The translations under genes were made by a program, and so were the position numbers. DNA of 64,000 nt from Grimontia hollisae CIP 101886 (lineage in GTDB: Bacteria > Pseudomonadota > Gammaproteobacteria > Enterobacterales > Vibrionaceae), in contig NZ_ADAQ01000011.1 of the NCBI RefSeq assembly GCF_000176515.1, positions 1,014,388 through 1,078,387 on the forward strand. Direction: 5' to 3'. The notes beneath the pieces are model-generated. The model was given only the letters and a program-made list of their open reading frames with translations. It was not told the origin of the DNA and made no database searches. Of the stretch, positions 40,037 through 52,697 are shown piece by piece. Within the stretch, counting starts at the first letter, position 1; each line of letters starts with the position of its first letter.

Positions 40037-41446
40037 TTATTCTTCATCAAATGCGGGGCCCGCGTAGTTGTCGAAGCGAGAATATTGTCCCTGGAAGGTC
40101 AGGCGTACACTGCCGATCGGGCCGTTACGCTGCTTACCAATGATGATTTCCGCGATTCCTTTCAACGGGCTTTCTGGGTTGTACACCTCATCACGGTAAA
40201 TAAACATGATAAGGTCAGCGTCCTGCTCGATGGCGCCTGATTCACGTAAGTCAGAGTTAACCGGACGTTTGTCAGCACGTTGCTCCAACGAACGGTTAAG
40301 CTGCGACAGTGCCACAACAGGCACATTCAATTCTTTTGCCAGCGCCTTGAGCGAGCGGCTGATCTCGGCGATCTCAAGAGTACGGTTATCCTGCAGGCCA
40401 GGCACACGCATCAGCTGGAGATAGTCAACCATGATCATGGAAAGTCCACCGTGCTCACGCGCCACACGACGGGCCCGGGAGCGCACTTCGGTTGGTGTAA
40501 GGCCTGAGCTGTCGTCGATGTACATGTTCTTCTTCTGCATCAGAATCCCCATGGTCGACGAAATGCGTGCCCAGTCTTCGTCATCCAGCTGACCGGTACG
40601 GATCTTAGTCTGGTCAACGCGGGAAAGCGACGCCAGCATACGCATCATCAATTGTTCAGCAGGCATCTCCAACGAGAAGATCAGTACGGGCTTTTCCTGA
40701 TCCATGGCCGCGTTTTCACACAGGTTCATCGCAAACGTGGTTTTACCCATGGAAGGACGGGCAGCGACGATGATGAGGTCTGAGCCTTGCAGGCCAGCCG
40801 TCTTCTTGTTCAGGTCAGTAAAACCAGTCGACACACCGGTTACACCATCTTGTGGTGACTTAAACAGGAGCTCGATACGCTCAAGGGTTTTCGACAATAC
40901 ATTGTCGATGCTTTGTGGCCCTTCATTTTCAGAGGTCCGTGATTCGGCGATAGCGAAGACTTTACTTTCTGCCATGTCGAGCAGGTCTTCAGAGGTGCGA
41001 CCATCCGGTTCATACCCTGCATCAGCAATTTCGTTTGCCACGCTGATAAGGTTACGCACCATAGCACGCTCACGGACGATATCGGCATACGCGACAATAT
41101 TTGCTGCACTGGGGGTGTTCTTCGCCAGCTCTGCCAGATACGCAAAGCCACCCACATCCTCAAGCTGGCTGTGCTTTTCAAGGTGCTCCGAAAGGGTAAT
41201 CAGGTCAAGTGGCATACCCGCATCCAACAGCTGCTTGGTGCTTTCAAAAATCAGGCGGTGGGGACGACTGTAAAAGTCAGCAGCGACCACTTTTTCCGCT
41301 ACGCTGTCCCAACGCTCATTGTCGAGCATCAGGCCGCCCAATACAGACTGTTCAGCCTCCAGAGAATGCGGTGGCACTTTCAGGGCATCCACTTGACGAT
41401 CTTTGGGTTTGCTGGAGTTGAATTGCTTGCTGCGTTGCTCTGCCAT
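40037..41446 (-). CDS. dnaB: Replicative DNA helicase DnaB
   Basis: Hexameric helicase at the replication fork; 469 residues. N-terminal DnaB domain (about 25-125: PPHSLEAEQSVLGGLMLD), linker, and RecA-like ATPase with Walker A ARPSMGKTT and Walker B MIMVDYLQLM. No intein. First gene of the dnaB-alr pair. Confidence 0.98.
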   Translation of the reverse strand: MAEQRSKQFNSSKPKDRQVDALKVPPHSLEAEQSVLGGLMLDNERWDSVAEKVVAADFYSRPHRLIFESTKQLLDAGMPLDLITLSEHLEKHSQLEDVGGFAYLAELAKNTPSAANIVAYADIVRERAMVRNLISVANEIADAGYEPDGRTSEDLLDMAESKVFAIAESRTSENEGPQSIDNVLSKTLERIELLFKSPQDGVTGVSTGFTDLNKKTAGLQGSDLIIVAARPSMGKTTFAMNLCENAAMDQEKPVLIFSLEMPAEQLMMRMLASLSRVDQTKIRTGQLDDEDWARISSTMGILMQKKNMYIDDSSGLTPTEVRSRARRVAREHGGLSMIMVDYLQLMRVPGLQDNRTLEIAEISRSLKALAKELNVPVVALSQLNRSLEQRADKRPVNSDLRESGAIEQDADLIMFIYRDEVYNPESPLKGIAEIIIGKQRNGPIGSVRLTFQGQYSRFDNYAGPAFDEE

Positions 41447-41612
41447 ATTACCTATTACCTTGTCGATTCGACCGACATTATACCCAGAACATCTGGAGAA
41501 TAACTATCGGTAGGGTCTTGTTAACCTTTTGTTTGATAATTTCACGTCTTGCTGACGAAAGGCGAGGAGATTCAGATAAAATGTGGCTTCTGCTGTGGCA
41601 ATGGTAATATCA

Positions 41613-42356
41613 ATGGCGTCATCACTACTGAAACCGTCTCTTTTTTATCTGATGGCACTCCCCCTTTGTGCAAGCGCTAACACGTCTGACCCTTGGCAAT
41701 CAGAAGTTGAGCTCGGCTTTCAGGCGCTCTCAGGCAACTCAGATTCAATGACCATCAATAGCCGATTGGGTGTCAACTATACGGAAGGGCGTTATCGGCA
41801 CTCGTCCGACGCCAAGTTCTTGCTGGTTGAAAAAGGCGGTGTAGAGGATAAGCGCAAGAGCGAGTTCGAAAGTCAGGCCAACTACAAATTTGACCCCACG
41901 CGCTATATATGGGGTAACGTCAGCTTTCTGGACGACAAATACGGCCCTTATTTCAAAGATTTGACGATGGCAGCCGGGTTGGGTTACCAAGCTATCTGGC
42001 AGGAAGACTTATCTTTATTGCTCGAAATCGGCCCAGGTTACCGCTACCAGACACCTAACCTTGATAAAATAAAAAGTACGGATCTGATCCTGCCCTATGA
42101 CGTGAAGGAAGCGATCCTTCGTGGTCAAGCCGAGTTGTCTTGGCAAATGACGAAGTCCGCATTGTTTGAAGGGCGTATTACCGCCATCAGTGGCCCCAGT
42201 AATACCAGTTTTGAAGCACGCGTATCGGTGTCCACCAGCTTGATAGATGACCTTGCGATCAAGCTTTCCACCACAAAAAAGTACATCAGTGAAGTGCCGC
42301 CAGGCCTTAAGAACCTTGATTCAATTTTTACCGTGAATATGCTCTATAAGTTCTAG
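41613..42356 (+). CDS. DUF481 outer-membrane beta-barrel protein
   Basis: A 247-residue exported protein; ATG at 41613 starts a clear signal peptide (cleavage near ASA-NTS), with further in-frame ATGs at 41583 and 41601 less likely. The mature region has the DUF481 pattern (WQSEVELGFQALSGNSDS, LGYQAIWQEDLSLLLEIGPGYRY) of alternating strands and a terminal Phe (NMLYKF). Proteins of this type are salt-induced outer-membrane proteins in some bacteria; function here is unknown. Confidence 0.88.
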   Translation: MASSLLKPSLFYLMALPLCASANTSDPWQSEVELGFQALSGNSDSMTINSRLGVNYTEGRYRHSSDAKFLLVEKGGVEDKRKSEFESQANYKFDPTRYIWGNVSFLDDKYGPYFKDLTMAAGLGYQAIWQEDLSLLLEIGPGYRYQTPNLDKIKSTDLILPYDVKEAILRGQAELSWQMTKSALFEGRITAISGPSNTSFEARVSVSTSLIDDLAIKLSTTKKYISEVPPGLKNLDSIFTVNMLYKF

Positions 42357-42375
42357 GTGCCGGTCCACGCACAAA

Positions 42376-42397
42376 AAACCGGCCCAAAGGCCGGTTT
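42376..42397. terminator. Bidirectional terminator between the DUF481 gene and rplI
   Basis: AAACCGGCC-CAAA-GGCCGGTTT with A-run before and T-rich after; ends both the DUF481 gene and the leftward rpsF-priB-rpsR-rplI operon. Confidence 0.92.
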
Positions 42398-42421
42398 CTT
42401 CAAAGCGACGGTGTGTCTGAA

Positions 42422-42871
42422 TTACTCAGCAACAACGTTCAGCTTAACAGTCGCGAATACTTCAGAGTGCAGTTGCAGGCTGATTTCGTATTCACCAGTG
42501 TTACGCAGTGCACCTGCAGGCAGGCGAACTTCGCTCTTCGCTACTTCAACGCCCGCTGCAGTTACAGCGTCAGCGATGTCACGGGTACCGATAGAACCGA
42601 ACAGTTTACCTTCGTCACCCGCTTTAGAAACGATTTCTACCACTTCCAGAGCAGCGACTTTCTCTGCACGTGCTTGTGCAGCAGCCAGTGCTTCAGCAAC
42701 TTTTGCTTCCAGATCTGCACGACGTGCTTCGAAGTGCTCGATGTTAGCTTTCGTTGCCATTACTGCCTTACCTTGTGGGATAAGGAAGTTACGCGCGTAA
42801 CCAGACTTAACAGTTACCTGATCACCCAGACCACCCAGGTTAGCGATTTTATCAAGCAGAATAACTTGCAT
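42422..42871 (-). CDS. rplI: 50S ribosomal protein L9
   Basis: A 149-residue ribosomal protein. The N-terminal [21 protein letters not shown] segment with [13 protein letters not shown] is diagnostic; a long central helix ([19 protein letters not shown]) links to the C-terminal domain. Last gene of the rpsF-priB-rpsR-rplI operon. Confidence 0.98.
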   Translation of the reverse strand: MQVILLDKIANLGGLGDQVTVKSGYARNFLIPQGKAVMATKANIEHFEARRADLEAKVAEALAAAQARAEKVAALEVVEIVSKAGDEGKLFGSIGTRDIADAVTAAGVEVAKSEVRLPAGALRNTGEYEISLQLHSEVFATVKLNVVAE

Positions 42872-42905
42872 TATCTATTCCTCTATTAACTTGGACAGTG
42901 GCCGA

Positions 42906-43452
<547 letters not shown>

Positions 43453-43461
43453 CAAATCCAA

Positions 43462-43857
43462 TTACTCAGCTGCTGCTTCGTCTTCTTCAGATTGTACAGA
43501 TACTTCTGCACGCTCTTCACGACGTGGTGCGCGCTCTTCTTTAGCCTTCATCATTACAGATGGCTCAGTGATAGCGCCTTTGGTACGCATGATCATGTTA
43601 CGGATCACTGCATCGTTGAAGCGGAACGCAGTTTCCAGCTCGTCAATCACTGACTGCTCTGCTTCTACGTTCATCAGAACATAGTGTGCTTTGTGCAGCT
43701 TGTTGATTGGGTAAGCCAGTTGACGGCGGCCCCAGTCTTCCAGACGGTGGATCTGACCACCTGACTCTTTGATAGAACCAGTGTAACGCTCGATCATGCC
43801 AGCAACTTGCTCGCTTTGATCAGGGTGCACCATGAATACGATTTCGTAATGACGCAT
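43462..43857 (-). CDS. rpsF: 30S ribosomal protein S6
   Basis: A 131-residue protein starting [18 protein letters not shown], with the [24 protein letters not shown] core. The acidic C-terminal tail ([13 protein letters not shown]) is as in E. coli S6, where RimK adds glutamates. First gene of its operon; the promoter should lie in 43858-43980. Confidence 0.98.
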   Translation of the reverse strand: MRHYEIVFMVHPDQSEQVAGMIERYTGSIKESGGQIHRLEDWGRRQLAYPINKLHKAHYVLMNVEAEQSVIDELETAFRFNDAVIRNMIMRTKGAITEPSVMMKAKEERAPRREERAEVSVQSEEDEAAAE

Positions 43858-43982
43858 TGGTTGCTCCTTACGGATTATTCAGCTTCCACGCTTGGCCCGG
43901 TCGTCCAGCGGAAGCAAGGAACGAAAGTAAAAGACCGGGAATTTGGAGGCAGGATAGTACAGAATTGCGCCGCTAATAGCAA

Positions 43983-44023
43983 CAAAAAGCACAACGCCCG
44001 GAGAAATAATTCACCGGGCATTG
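43983..44023 (-). terminator. Terminator after rlmB
   Basis: On the minus strand CAATGCCCGG pairs with CCGGGCGTTG (10 bp, one G-U) around a 12-base loop with an inner GAA/TTC pair, followed by GTGCTTTTTG. It ends the nsrR-rnr-rlmB run. Confidence 0.7.
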
Positions 44024-44054
44024 CTGAGGTTGAAAACCTTGTGTTTTCGCGTTG

Positions 44055-44792
44055 TTACCCGCGCCGCTGGCGCACCGCTTCAAACAGGCAGATGCCGGTG
44101 GCCACCGACACATTCAGACTGGAGACGCTGCCTGCCATTGGGATGCTGATCAGGTCATCACAGGTTTCACGGGTCAGGCGGCGCATACCGTCACCTTCTG
44201 CGCCCATCACAATCGCCAACGGGCCGGTCAGTTTGGCGTCATACACGTCATGGGTCGCTTCTCCCGCCGTGCCAACAAACCAAATGCCCCTTTCTTGCAG
44301 TGCGCGCATGGTACGCGCCAGATTGGTCACACGAACCAAAGGCACCACTTCCGCAGCACCTACCGCTACTTTGCGTGCCGTGGCATTCAATTGTGCTGAT
44401 TTGTCTTTCGGTACAATAACCGCACACACTCCCGCGGCATCCGCGTTACGCAAACATGCGCCGAGGTTGTGCGGATCGGTCACACCATCCAATACCAGCA
44501 ATAACGGATTCTCTTTACCATCCAGAATGGCATCAAGATCGTTTTCATTGTATTGACGGCCAGGTTTCACCCGGGCAATCAAGCCCTGATGCGACGCCCC
44601 TTTGGCTTTGTCGTCCAGCGCTTTACGACTCATTTCCTGTAGGGTGACACCCAGACGGCTCAATTCATTCAGCACAGGCAACACGCGTTCGTCCTGGCGG
44701 CCTTTCAGTACGAAGACCTCAATAAAGCGCGATGGATCTGAATCCAGCACGGCTTTGACGGCATGAATGCCGTAAATCATTTCATTGCTCAT
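44055..44792 (-). CDS. rlmB: 23S rRNA (guanosine-2'-O-)-methyltransferase RlmB
   Basis: SpoU-family SAM enzyme methylating G2251 of 23S rRNA; 245 residues. N-terminal substrate-binding domain ([18 protein letters not shown]), then motif 1 [21 protein letters not shown] and motif 3 [15 protein letters not shown] of the knotted fold. Starts 3 bases after the rnr stop, coupled with it. Confidence 0.97.
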   Translation of the reverse strand: MSNEMIYGIHAVKAVLDSDPSRFIEVFVLKGRQDERVLPVLNELSRLGVTLQEMSRKALDDKAKGASHQGLIARVKPGRQYNENDLDAILDGKENPLLLVLDGVTDPHNLGACLRNADAAGVCAVIVPKDKSAQLNATARKVAVGAAEVVPLVRVTNLARTMRALQERGIWFVGTAGEATHDVYDAKLTGPLAIVMGAEGDGMRRLTRETCDDLISIPMAGSVSSLNVSVATGICLFEAVRQRRG

Positions 44793-44795
44793 GGG

Positions 44796-47285
44796 TTACT
44801 TATTTTTCTTGCCTGTTCTTGCCGGTTTACTTTTCTGCGCTTTTTTCTTGCGCACCTTTTCCGCCTTGGTTTTCTTTCTCGCCGGATTGTCGCCTTTGCC
44901 GCCACGCTTACCCGCTGACGCTTTGTCGCCCTCCGCTTTTGGAATGGCGCCACGTTTCAGTTGCTGGCGGACAGACATACGCTCTTGTCTTGCCTCTGGG
45001 CTCTTACCTGACTCCGCACGGCCTTTCTTGGCTTTATTGCGAGCGGTTTTACCGGCACCACGGGCTTTACGGGTTGTACCTTCCAGCTCGAAATCGATCA
45101 TCCTTTCATCAAGGTTGACGGATAATACTTTGACCGTCACCTGATCGCCAAGCCGGAATACACGGCCAGAGCTTTCACCCACCAGCTTTTGCTGCACCAT
45201 GTCGTAGTTGTAATAATCGTTGTCAAGGTTTGAGATATGTACCAACCCATCGATGTGCAAATCATTGAGGCGGACAAAGAACCCAAACCCGGTCACGTTG
45301 GCAATGGTGCCTTCCATAACATCACCGACGTGATCCTGCATGTATTCACATTTGAGCCAGTCTGACACATCGCGGGTTGCATCGTCAGCACGGCGCTCCG
45401 TCATCGAACATTGCTCACCCATCACGTCCATATCATCGAAGGAGTAGTGATAGCCGCCGGTCGGTGTCCAGCGATCAGTATTGCGCCCTTCCTGTTTGGC
45501 AATCAGGTATTTGATGGCACGGTGCAGCAGCAAATCCGGATAACGGCGGATTGGCGAGGTAAAATGGGCATACTGTTTCAGCGCCAGACCAAAGTGGCCG
45601 GCATTATCTGCCTGATACACGGCCTGCTTCATGGAGCGCAGCAGCATGGTCTGGATCAGCTCCTGATCCGGACGTCCAGCAATCGCATGCGCCAGCTTGG
45701 CGTAATCGGTCGGGGATGGCTCAAGGCCGCCTTCCAGCGTCAGCCCAAGCTCACCGAGAAAATCTTTAAAACCGGTCAGGCGCTCTTCACCCGGCGCTTC
45801 GTGTACCCGGTAAAGCGCAGGCTCTTTGGCTTTTTCGACAAAACGGGCAGAGGCGATGTTCGCCAGAATCATACATTCTTCGATGATCTTGTGAGCATCA
45901 TTGCGCTCAACCGGCACAATGCGTTCAATCTTGCGCATGGCATTGAAGATGAACTTGGTTTCCACTGTTTCGAACTCAATCGCACCACGCTGCTCACGCG
46001 CTGCTTTGAGCGCTTTATACATGCGGTTTAGCTCTTCAAGGTGTGGCACCAGCGGTGCATATCGTTCGCGAAGCGCCTCATCACCTTCCAGCATCGCCGC
46101 TACTTTGGTGTATGTGAGGCGTGCGTGGGAGTTCATCACCGCTTCATAATGCTTGTAGCCAGACAGCTTACCAGACTCAGAGATAGTCATCTCACACACC
46201 ATGCACAGGCGATCGACCTGCGGGTTCAGTGAACACAAACCGTTAGACAGCACTTCCGGCAACATAGGGATCACCTGCGAGGGGAAGTAGACCGAGTTAC
46301 CACGGTTTACCGCTTCTTTATCGAGCGGTGAATCCGGACGGACGTAGTAACTGACGTCCGCAATCGCGACATACAGGCGCCACCCCCCGGACTTTTTCTT
46401 CTCACAGAAGACGGCATCATCAAAGTCGCGGGCATCTTCGCCGTCAATGGTGACCAATGGCAGGTCACGCAAATCGACCCGGCCTTTTTTGGCTTCTTCC
46501 GGCACCTGTTCGGTAAAGCTTTTGACTTGCTTTTCTACGTCCTGCGGCCACACGTGTGGGATATTGTGGGTGCGCAGGGCAATTTCGATTTCCATGCCCG
46601 GTGCCATGTTCTCACCCAGCACCTCCACCACGCGGCCAACCGGATTGTATTGACGGGTCGGGCGCTGGAGGATCTCAACCACCACCACATTGCCCATACG
46701 CGCGCCTTTGCGCTCGTCCTGCGGGATAACAATATCCTGGCCAAGGCGGGAGTCATCCGGCACGACAAAACCCATGCCATTTTCCACAAAATAACGGCCA
46801 ACAATCTGCCCTTTGCGCTCTTCCAGTACGCGCACAACGCGGGCTTCTTTGCGGCCACGTTTATCGGTACCGGCAGGTTGGGCCAGAATGAAGTCACCGT
46901 GCATGACCTGTTTCATCTGGTGGTGTGGCAGCAGCCAGTCTTCCCGGTTCCCTTTACCTTCCGGACGTAGGAAGCCAAAGCCGTCACGGTGGCCAATCAC
47001 GGTGCCTTTCACCAAATCCAGACGTTCTGGCAGGGCATAGCACTGACGACGGGTGAAAATCAGCTGGCCATCGCGCTCCATCGCACGCAGGCGGCGGCGC
47101 AAACCTTCGTATTCTTCATCGCTGCGCAGGCCCAGCACTTCAAAGAGCTGGTCACGGCTAACCGGTGTGGTAAACCCTTTGATCACAGTGAGAAGATGTT
47201 CACGGCTCGGCACAGGATTGTCATATTTTTCTGCTTCACGCCCCAGAAAAGGGTCGTTGCTGTGTAGATGTTTGTCTTGAGACAT
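44796..47285 (-). CDS. rnr: Ribonuclease R
   Basis: 829-residue processive 3'-5' exoribonuclease that degrades structured RNA. Domains: N-terminal HTH (about 20-85), two cold-shock domains, RNB catalytic domain with the acidic cluster in [16 protein letters not shown]1 domain ([22 protein letters not shown]), and a long Lys/Arg-rich tail. Lies between nsrR and rlmB, as in E. coli. Confidence 0.97.
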   Translation of the reverse strand: MSQDKHLHSNDPFLGREAEKYDNPVPSREHLLTVIKGFTTPVSRDQLFEVLGLRSDEEYEGLRRRLRAMERDGQLIFTRRQCYALPERLDLVKGTVIGHRDGFGFLRPEGKGNREDWLLPHHQMKQVMHGDFILAQPAGTDKRGRKEARVVRVLEERKGQIVGRYFVENGMGFVVPDDSRLGQDIVIPQDERKGARMGNVVVVEILQRPTRQYNPVGRVVEVLGENMAPGMEIEIALRTHNIPHVWPQDVEKQVKSFTEQVPEEAKKGRVDLRDLPLVTIDGEDARDFDDAVFCEKKKSGGWRLYVAIADVSYYVRPDSPLDKEAVNRGNSVYFPSQVIPMLPEVLSNGLCSLNPQVDRLCMVCEMTISESGKLSGYKHYEAVMNSHARLTYTKVAAMLEGDEALRERYAPLVPHLEELNRMYKALKAAREQRGAIEFETVETKFIFNAMRKIERIVPVERNDAHKIIEECMILANIASARFVEKAKEPALYRVHEAPGEERLTGFKDFLGELGLTLEGGLEPSPTDYAKLAHAIAGRPDQELIQTMLLRSMKQAVYQADNAGHFGLALKQYAHFTSPIRRYPDLLLHRAIKYLIAKQEGRNTDRWTPTGGYHYSFDDMDVMGEQCSMTERRADDATRDVSDWLKCEYMQDHVGDVMEGTIANVTGFGFFVRLNDLHIDGLVHISNLDNDYYNYDMVQQKLVGESSGRVFRLGDQVTVKVLSVNLDERMIDFELEGTTRKARGAGKTARNKAKKGRAESGKSPEARQERMSVRQQLKRGAIPKAEGDKASAGKRGGKGDNPARKKTKAEKVRKKKAQKSKPARTGKKNK

Positions 47286-47399
47286 ATAAGATTCCCGTTA
47301 GCGACATTGGCTTATCAAGTATATCGCTTAAATATAAAGAAATTGGGTGCCCGCAAGCATTGCCAGTAAAAATTAGCAAGCTATCTCACATGGTGAGGA

Positions 47400-47834
47400 T
47401 CAGTGCGGGCGAACAGGGATGAGAAGGTGCTGCAGGTCATCATTGCCTGACACCATGTCATGAAGTGTGTATTTATCCATCTCGGCAAGAAATGCCGTCA
47501 ACGCTTTCGCAATCGCAGTTTTCAGTCGACAGGCAGGCGTGATATGGCAGTTTTGTGGTGCGCAGTTGACGAGCTGCAGTGGCTCCAGTGAACGTATCAC
47601 ATCGCCAATGACTATCAATTCCGCTGGCTTGCCGAGTCGGATCCCCCCGTTCTTTCCCCGTACGGCTTCTACAAAGCCGGCCTGACTCATACGGTGTATT
47701 ATTTTGACCATATGATTGCGGGAAACCCCATACTTCTCAGTGACCACAGTAATGCTGGTCAATTCTCCGGGAGGCAGCATAGCCAGATACATGAGCGCCC
47801 GAAGGCCATAATCCGTAAAGCTGGTTAATTGCAC
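47400..47834 (-). CDS. nsrR: Nitric oxide-sensing repressor NsrR
   Basis: Rrf2-family 144-residue repressor with an iron-sulfur cluster that reacts with NO. The winged helix ([35 protein letters not shown]) precedes the cluster ligands Cys91, Cys96 and Cys102, at E. coli spacing. It is divergent from hmp, its classic target, with two tandem NsrR-like sites between. 114 bases separate it from rnr, with which it may be co-transcribed. Confidence 0.95.
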   Translation of the reverse strand: MQLTSFTDYGLRALMYLAMLPPGELTSITVVTEKYGVSRNHMVKIIHRMSQAGFVEAVRGKNGGIRLGKPAELIVIGDVIRSLEPLQLVNCAPQNCHITPACRLKTAIAKALTAFLAEMDKYTLHDMVSGNDDLQHLLIPVRPH

Positions 47835-47963
47835 GTTTTCAAATCTCCTTGCATGTATTGTACCTTTATCTGAGACAAAAGGCGCGTACTCTCTGATTTT
47901 CTTTTATTTCTGTTTTGCGTATTCCCCTTTAGGCGCTCCATCAGGCAAATAGGGGTTGATCTA

Positions 47964-47986
47964 AACATTCATTTCAGATACAACTT
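47964..47986. promoter_or_regulatory. NsrR operator, distal site
   Basis: AACATTCATTT-C-AGATACAACTT, 23 bases. The left half matches the AAnATGnATTT half-consensus at all but one fixed position; the right half matches 8 of 11. Confidence 0.65.
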
Positions 47987-47988
47987 AT

Positions 47989-48011
47989 AACATGTATTTT
48001 AGATGTCACTT
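47989..48011. promoter_or_regulatory. NsrR operator, hmp-proximal site
   Basis: AACATGTATTT-T-AGATGTCACTT. The left half is a perfect AAnATGnATTT half-site; the right half matches 7 of 11. It begins 25 bases after the distal site and lies 24-46 bases before hmp. Confidence 0.72.
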
Positions 48012-48034
48012 TAAAATCATAATTAGGTCACACT

Positions 48035-49222
48035 ATGCTCAACGAAAAAACCATTGAAATTGTAAAATCGACGGCACCATTACTTGCTGAGACAGGCACT
48101 AAGCTGACCGAGCATTTTTATACTCGTATGTTCAGCCACAACCCCGAACTGAAAGACATCTTTAATATGAGCAATCAGTTCACGGGGGCACAACGTGAAG
48201 CACTGTTTAATGCGGTTTATGGCTATGCGGCAAACATTGATAACTTGCCAGCGTTGCTGCCTGTTGTGGAAAAAATCGCGCAGAAACACGCAAGCTTTAA
48301 TATCACAGCAGACATGTACTCCATCGTCGGTGGCCACTTACTGGCGACGATTGATGAGCTGTTTTCACCAGGCCAGGAAGTGCTGGATGCATGGGCTGAA
48401 GCCTATGGTGTACTGGCTCAGGTTTTCATCAACCGTGAAGAAGAAATCTATCAGCAAAATGAAGCATCAGAAGGTGGATGGCGTGGCACCCGTACTTTTA
48501 AGCTGATCAGCAAAACCCCCGAAAGCGAGGTGATTACCAGTTTTGTTTTCGAGCCTGTTGACGGTAAACCAGTGACTGGTTTCGAGCCTGGACAGTATAT
48601 CGGTATTTACCTCAAGCCTGAGCAATTCGCAAACCAGGAAATCCGCCAATACAGCCTGTCAGCGGCACCAAATGGCAACACTTACCGTATCTCTGTGAAA
48701 CGTGAACCTCAGGGCACGGTATCCAACTACCTGCACGATCACCTGAATGTGGGTGATACCGTCGAACTGGCACCACCAACCGGTGACTTCTTCTTCAAAT
48801 CAGAGAAGCACACACCGATAGCCTTGATTTCTGCCGGTGTCGGTTTAACACCGATGCTGTCAATACTGGAATCTGTGTCGGGTCAGCACGGTGCACAGAT
48901 CAACTGGTTACATGCAGCAGAAAACGCCAGCCACCATGCATTTGGTGAGCACATTGATTCACTGCTTAAAGCGCATGGCAATGCGCGCCGTGACGTATGG
49001 TACCGCGAACCTTCAAGCACTGACCTGCCAGGTGAACAGTTTGACCATACTGGCCTGCTAGACGTGAGCAAAGTGGAAGGGCTAACCGAAGATGCAACCC
49101 GCGAATTCTACCTGTGCGGCCCTGTTGGCTTCATGCAGTTTGTCGCCAAACAGTTGATTGATGCAGGCGTAGACAAAGACCGTATTTTCTACGAGTGCTT
49201 TGGCCCACATAAGGTGATTTAA
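48035..49222 (+). CDS. hmp: Flavohemoglobin, nitric oxide dioxygenase
   Basis: 395-residue cytoplasmic enzyme turning NO to nitrate with O2 and NAD(P)H. Globin domain (1-140) with proximal His85 (KIAQKHASF), FAD domain (about 150-260; [21 protein letters not shown]) and NAD domain ([33 protein letters not shown]). Two NsrR sites overlap its promoter, so expression should rise when NO inactivates NsrR. Confidence 0.98.
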   Translation: MLNEKTIEIVKSTAPLLAETGTKLTEHFYTRMFSHNPELKDIFNMSNQFTGAQREALFNAVYGYAANIDNLPALLPVVEKIAQKHASFNITADMYSIVGGHLLATIDELFSPGQEVLDAWAEAYGVLAQVFINREEEIYQQNEASEGGWRGTRTFKLISKTPESEVITSFVFEPVDGKPVTGFEPGQYIGIYLKPEQFANQEIRQYSLSAAPNGNTYRISVKREPQGTVSNYLHDHLNVGDTVELAPPTGDFFFKSEKHTPIALISAGVGLTPMLSILESVSGQHGAQINWLHAAENASHHAFGEHIDSLLKAHGNARRDVWYREPSSTDLPGEQFDHTGLLDVSKVEGLTEDATREFYLCGPVGFMQFVAKQLIDAGVDKDRIFYECFGPHKVI

Positions 49223-49240
49223 TTGCCTTCCCTTTCATGC

Positions 49241-49267
49241 AAAATGCCCGCGAAATGCGGGCATTTT
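49241..49267. terminator. Bidirectional terminator between hmp and motX
   Basis: AAAATGCCCGC-GAAAT-GCGGGCATTTT; the two converging genes end on either side. Confidence 0.93.
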
Positions 49268-49289
49268 TGATGTTATCGAAAACAGTATA

Positions 49290-49910
49290 CTACCAGTAAG
49301 TATCACGCCGCTTGGCACGTGCAATAACATTGCGCGGCATTTTGTTTTCAAGCGCCTGGCGTAATAAAGCAATACGGTTATGGGTCGATGGGTCTGCGGT
49401 GATGGTGTGATATAGCCAGCGGTAGGCATCTTCGTAGTCAAGCGGGCTACCGTGATCTGCCACCAGCAACTCTGCCAACTGTAACCGTGCATGGGTATTC
49501 CCCAATGAAGCAGCCTCTCGGAGATACGGAATCGCGCGTTCTTTATCCTGCTGCACCAAAGTGCCTTTCGCATAGTAACGCCCAAGCTGCTCCAGTGCAG
49601 CTGGTAATCCCTGCTGTGCGGCGACCTGCATATAATACACCCCTGTCTCGACATCTCTGTCGACACACACACCCCATGCCAACATATCACCATAAAGAAA
49701 CTGATAAGCCGGGGATTCGACGCGGATAGCTCGGGCTTCGATATCCTGCAGGAGCTGGCAATCATCTTGTTTGACTTTGTTAAGATGGCGATTGGTCTCA
49801 AACAGACGGATCAGTTGCGACTCTTCATACACAGGAAGAGCCGGGCCAATTTCTGCTTTCGCAAAAGGGCTGGCTAGCATCATGGATATAAATAAAGTAC
49901 GCAGCTTCAT
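49290..49910 (-). CDS. motX: Sodium-driven flagellar motor protein MotX
   Basis: 206-residue periplasmic protein with signal peptide (cleavage near AKA-EIG) and Sel1-like repeats (about residues 68-165: AYQFLYGDMLAWGVCVDRDVETG; ALEQLGRYYAKGTLVQQDKERAIPYLREAASLGN). The sequence matches Vibrio MotX, a T-ring component of the polar flagellar motor needed to hold the PomAB stator. Neighbourhood with purA is the same as in V. cholerae. This gene is a strong marker of a vibrio-like host. Confidence 0.93.
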   Translation of the reverse strand: MKLRTLFISMMLASPFAKAEIGPALPVYEESQLIRLFETNRHLNKVKQDDCQLLQDIEARAIRVESPAYQFLYGDMLAWGVCVDRDVETGVYYMQVAAQQGLPAALEQLGRYYAKGTLVQQDKERAIPYLREAASLGNTHARLQLAELLVADHGSPLDYEDAYRWLYHTITADPSTHNRIALLRQALENKMPRNVIARAKRRDTYW

Positions 49911-50050
49911 GCCTTCCTACTATTCAAGGGTTATCTGAGACTGTGTGTTTGCCTAACTTATATCGGCAAGGATTTGCCGAACTTTATCTTTTCCCGGCGA
50001 AAAATTTCCCTTACCTGATATTCTCAGTATAAGTGCAACCGGGCAAAAAA

Positions 50051-50076
50051 AAACCAGCCCTGATGAAGGCTGGTTT
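50051..50076 (-). terminator. Terminator after purA
   Basis: AAACCAGCC, 8-base loop, GGCTGGTTT; the long A-run (50046-50053) is the U-tract on the minus strand. It separates purA from motX. Confidence 0.9.
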
Positions 50077-50094
50077 CTTCTCAACGATAACCGG

Positions 50095-51420
<1,326 letters not shown>

Positions 51421-51533
51421 TCAGTTGATGATTAAAACGGGATTCTAGCACCATCGTTTGAAGGATGCAGTCATTTTTTGAGCGCCGTCCTGTTTATGGC
51501 TAATGGGGTGTCACAGTTTTTTGCTCTTTCGAT

Positions 51534-51728
51534 TTACTTGGACGGCCACATCATATATGCGATCACTGCGCCTGCAACGACTAAACATCCACCAATCCGG
51601 CGTAGGGTAGCATCAGGTAATAGGCTCATTTCACTTATCATTTCCCGCCATTTTTGTGGCACCAGCATCGGCCCCAGTCCCTCAACAACCAATACCAGCC
51701 CGATAGCGAGCCATATCGACTTACCCAT
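51534..51728 (-). CDS. DUF2065 small membrane protein (YjeT-like)
   Basis: A 64-residue protein with two hydrophobic segments (IWLAIGLVLVVEGLGPMLV; GGCLVVAGAVIAYMMW) separated by a short charged loop. Matches the YjeT/DUF2065 protein that lies between hflC and purA in many gammaproteobacteria. Function unknown. A terminator upstream separates it from hflC, so it is probably transcribed with purA. Confidence 0.9.
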   Translation of the reverse strand: MGKSIWLAIGLVLVVEGLGPMLVPQKWREMISEMSLLPDATLRRIGGCLVVAGAVIAYMMWPSK

Positions 51729-51752
51729 TTTTTTCTCTCATTCTGTTTGGAT

Positions 51753-51785
51753 AAAAAAAAGACAAGGCAGCATGCCTTGTCTTTT
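51753..51785 (-). terminator. Terminator after hflC
   Basis: On the minus strand AAAAGACAAGGCA-TGC-TGCCTTGTCTTTT, then further T; a 13-bp perfect stem with an 8-T tract. Confidence 0.95.
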
Positions 51786-51807
51786 CCATTCTGCCATCAA
51801 ATCAGGA

Positions 51808-52695
51808 TCAGTTAACCTTCAGTTTTGGCTCTTTCATGTACTGGAAGAACTCACTGTTCGGGTCAACCACCATGATATCACCCTTATTGTTAAAGCTTTT
51901 CTCATACGCTTGCAACGAGCGCAGGAAGTGATAAAACTCTGGCGCTTTGTTAAAGGTGTCTGCATAGATTTTTGCCACTTCTGCGTCCGCTTCACCACGC
52001 GTCACACGTGCGGTTTTTTCCGCTTCCGCCAGCACAGTAGCCACTTCCAGCTCAGCCTGGGCGCGAATAACTTCCGCTTTCTCACGCCCTTGTGAACGGT
52101 GACGACGAGCGACAGTTTCACGTTCTGCACGCATACGTGCATAAATCGATTCGCTGATCTCATCCGGCAGGTTGATCTTCTTGATACGAAGGTCAATCAC
52201 TTCGATACCAATATCGTTCGCACCTTCCTGAAGTTCAGCCAGTACATCAGCCATCACCTGTTCACGCTTCTCAGACACAATCTCTTTGATGGTCTTTGAA
52301 CCGATTTCTGCACGCAGGCCATCCGCCACTTTACGCTGTAACAGCGCTTCAGCAGTTAGACGGTTACCGCCGCCGGTGGTGAGGTAGTACTGTCCGAAGT
52401 CTTTAATGCGCCATTTCACGTAAGAGTCGATGATGACGTCTTTTTTCTCAGACGTGACGAAGCGATCTGACTGATCATCCATGGTCTGGATACGTGCATC
52501 CAGTAACTTAACACGATCAAACAGTGGCACTTTGAATTGCAGGCCCGGCCCGTAGATACGCGCCATATCGTCATCGGTTTTCAAAACCCGGCCGAAGCGG
52601 ATCACAATACCACGCTCACCTTCTTTCACCACGAAGACTGACATCAGGCCGACAACGATCGATACGATGATGAGAGGAATTAATAATTTACGCAT
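51808..52695 (-). CDS. hflC: FtsH protease modulator HflC
   Basis: 295-residue membrane-anchored SPFH/prohibitin protein. N-terminal transmembrane helix (about 5-25), SPFH domain (KEGERGIVIRFGRVLK), then coiled coil (AERETVARRHRSQGREKAEV). With HflK it forms the large periplasmic-facing cage that holds FtsH. Starts 2 bases after the hflK stop. Confidence 0.97.
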   Translation of the reverse strand: MRKLLIPLIIVSIVVGLMSVFVVKEGERGIVIRFGRVLKTDDDMARIYGPGLQFKVPLFDRVKLLDARIQTMDDQSDRFVTSEKKDVIIDSYVKWRIKDFGQYYLTTGGGNRLTAEALLQRKVADGLRAEIGSKTIKEIVSEKREQVMADVLAELQEGANDIGIEVIDLRIKKINLPDEISESIYARMRAERETVARRHRSQGREKAEVIRAQAELEVATVLAEAEKTARVTRGEADAEVAKIYADTFNKAPEFYHFLRSLQAYEKSFNNKGDIMVVDPNSEFFQYMKEPKLKVN

Positions 52696-52697
52696 AA

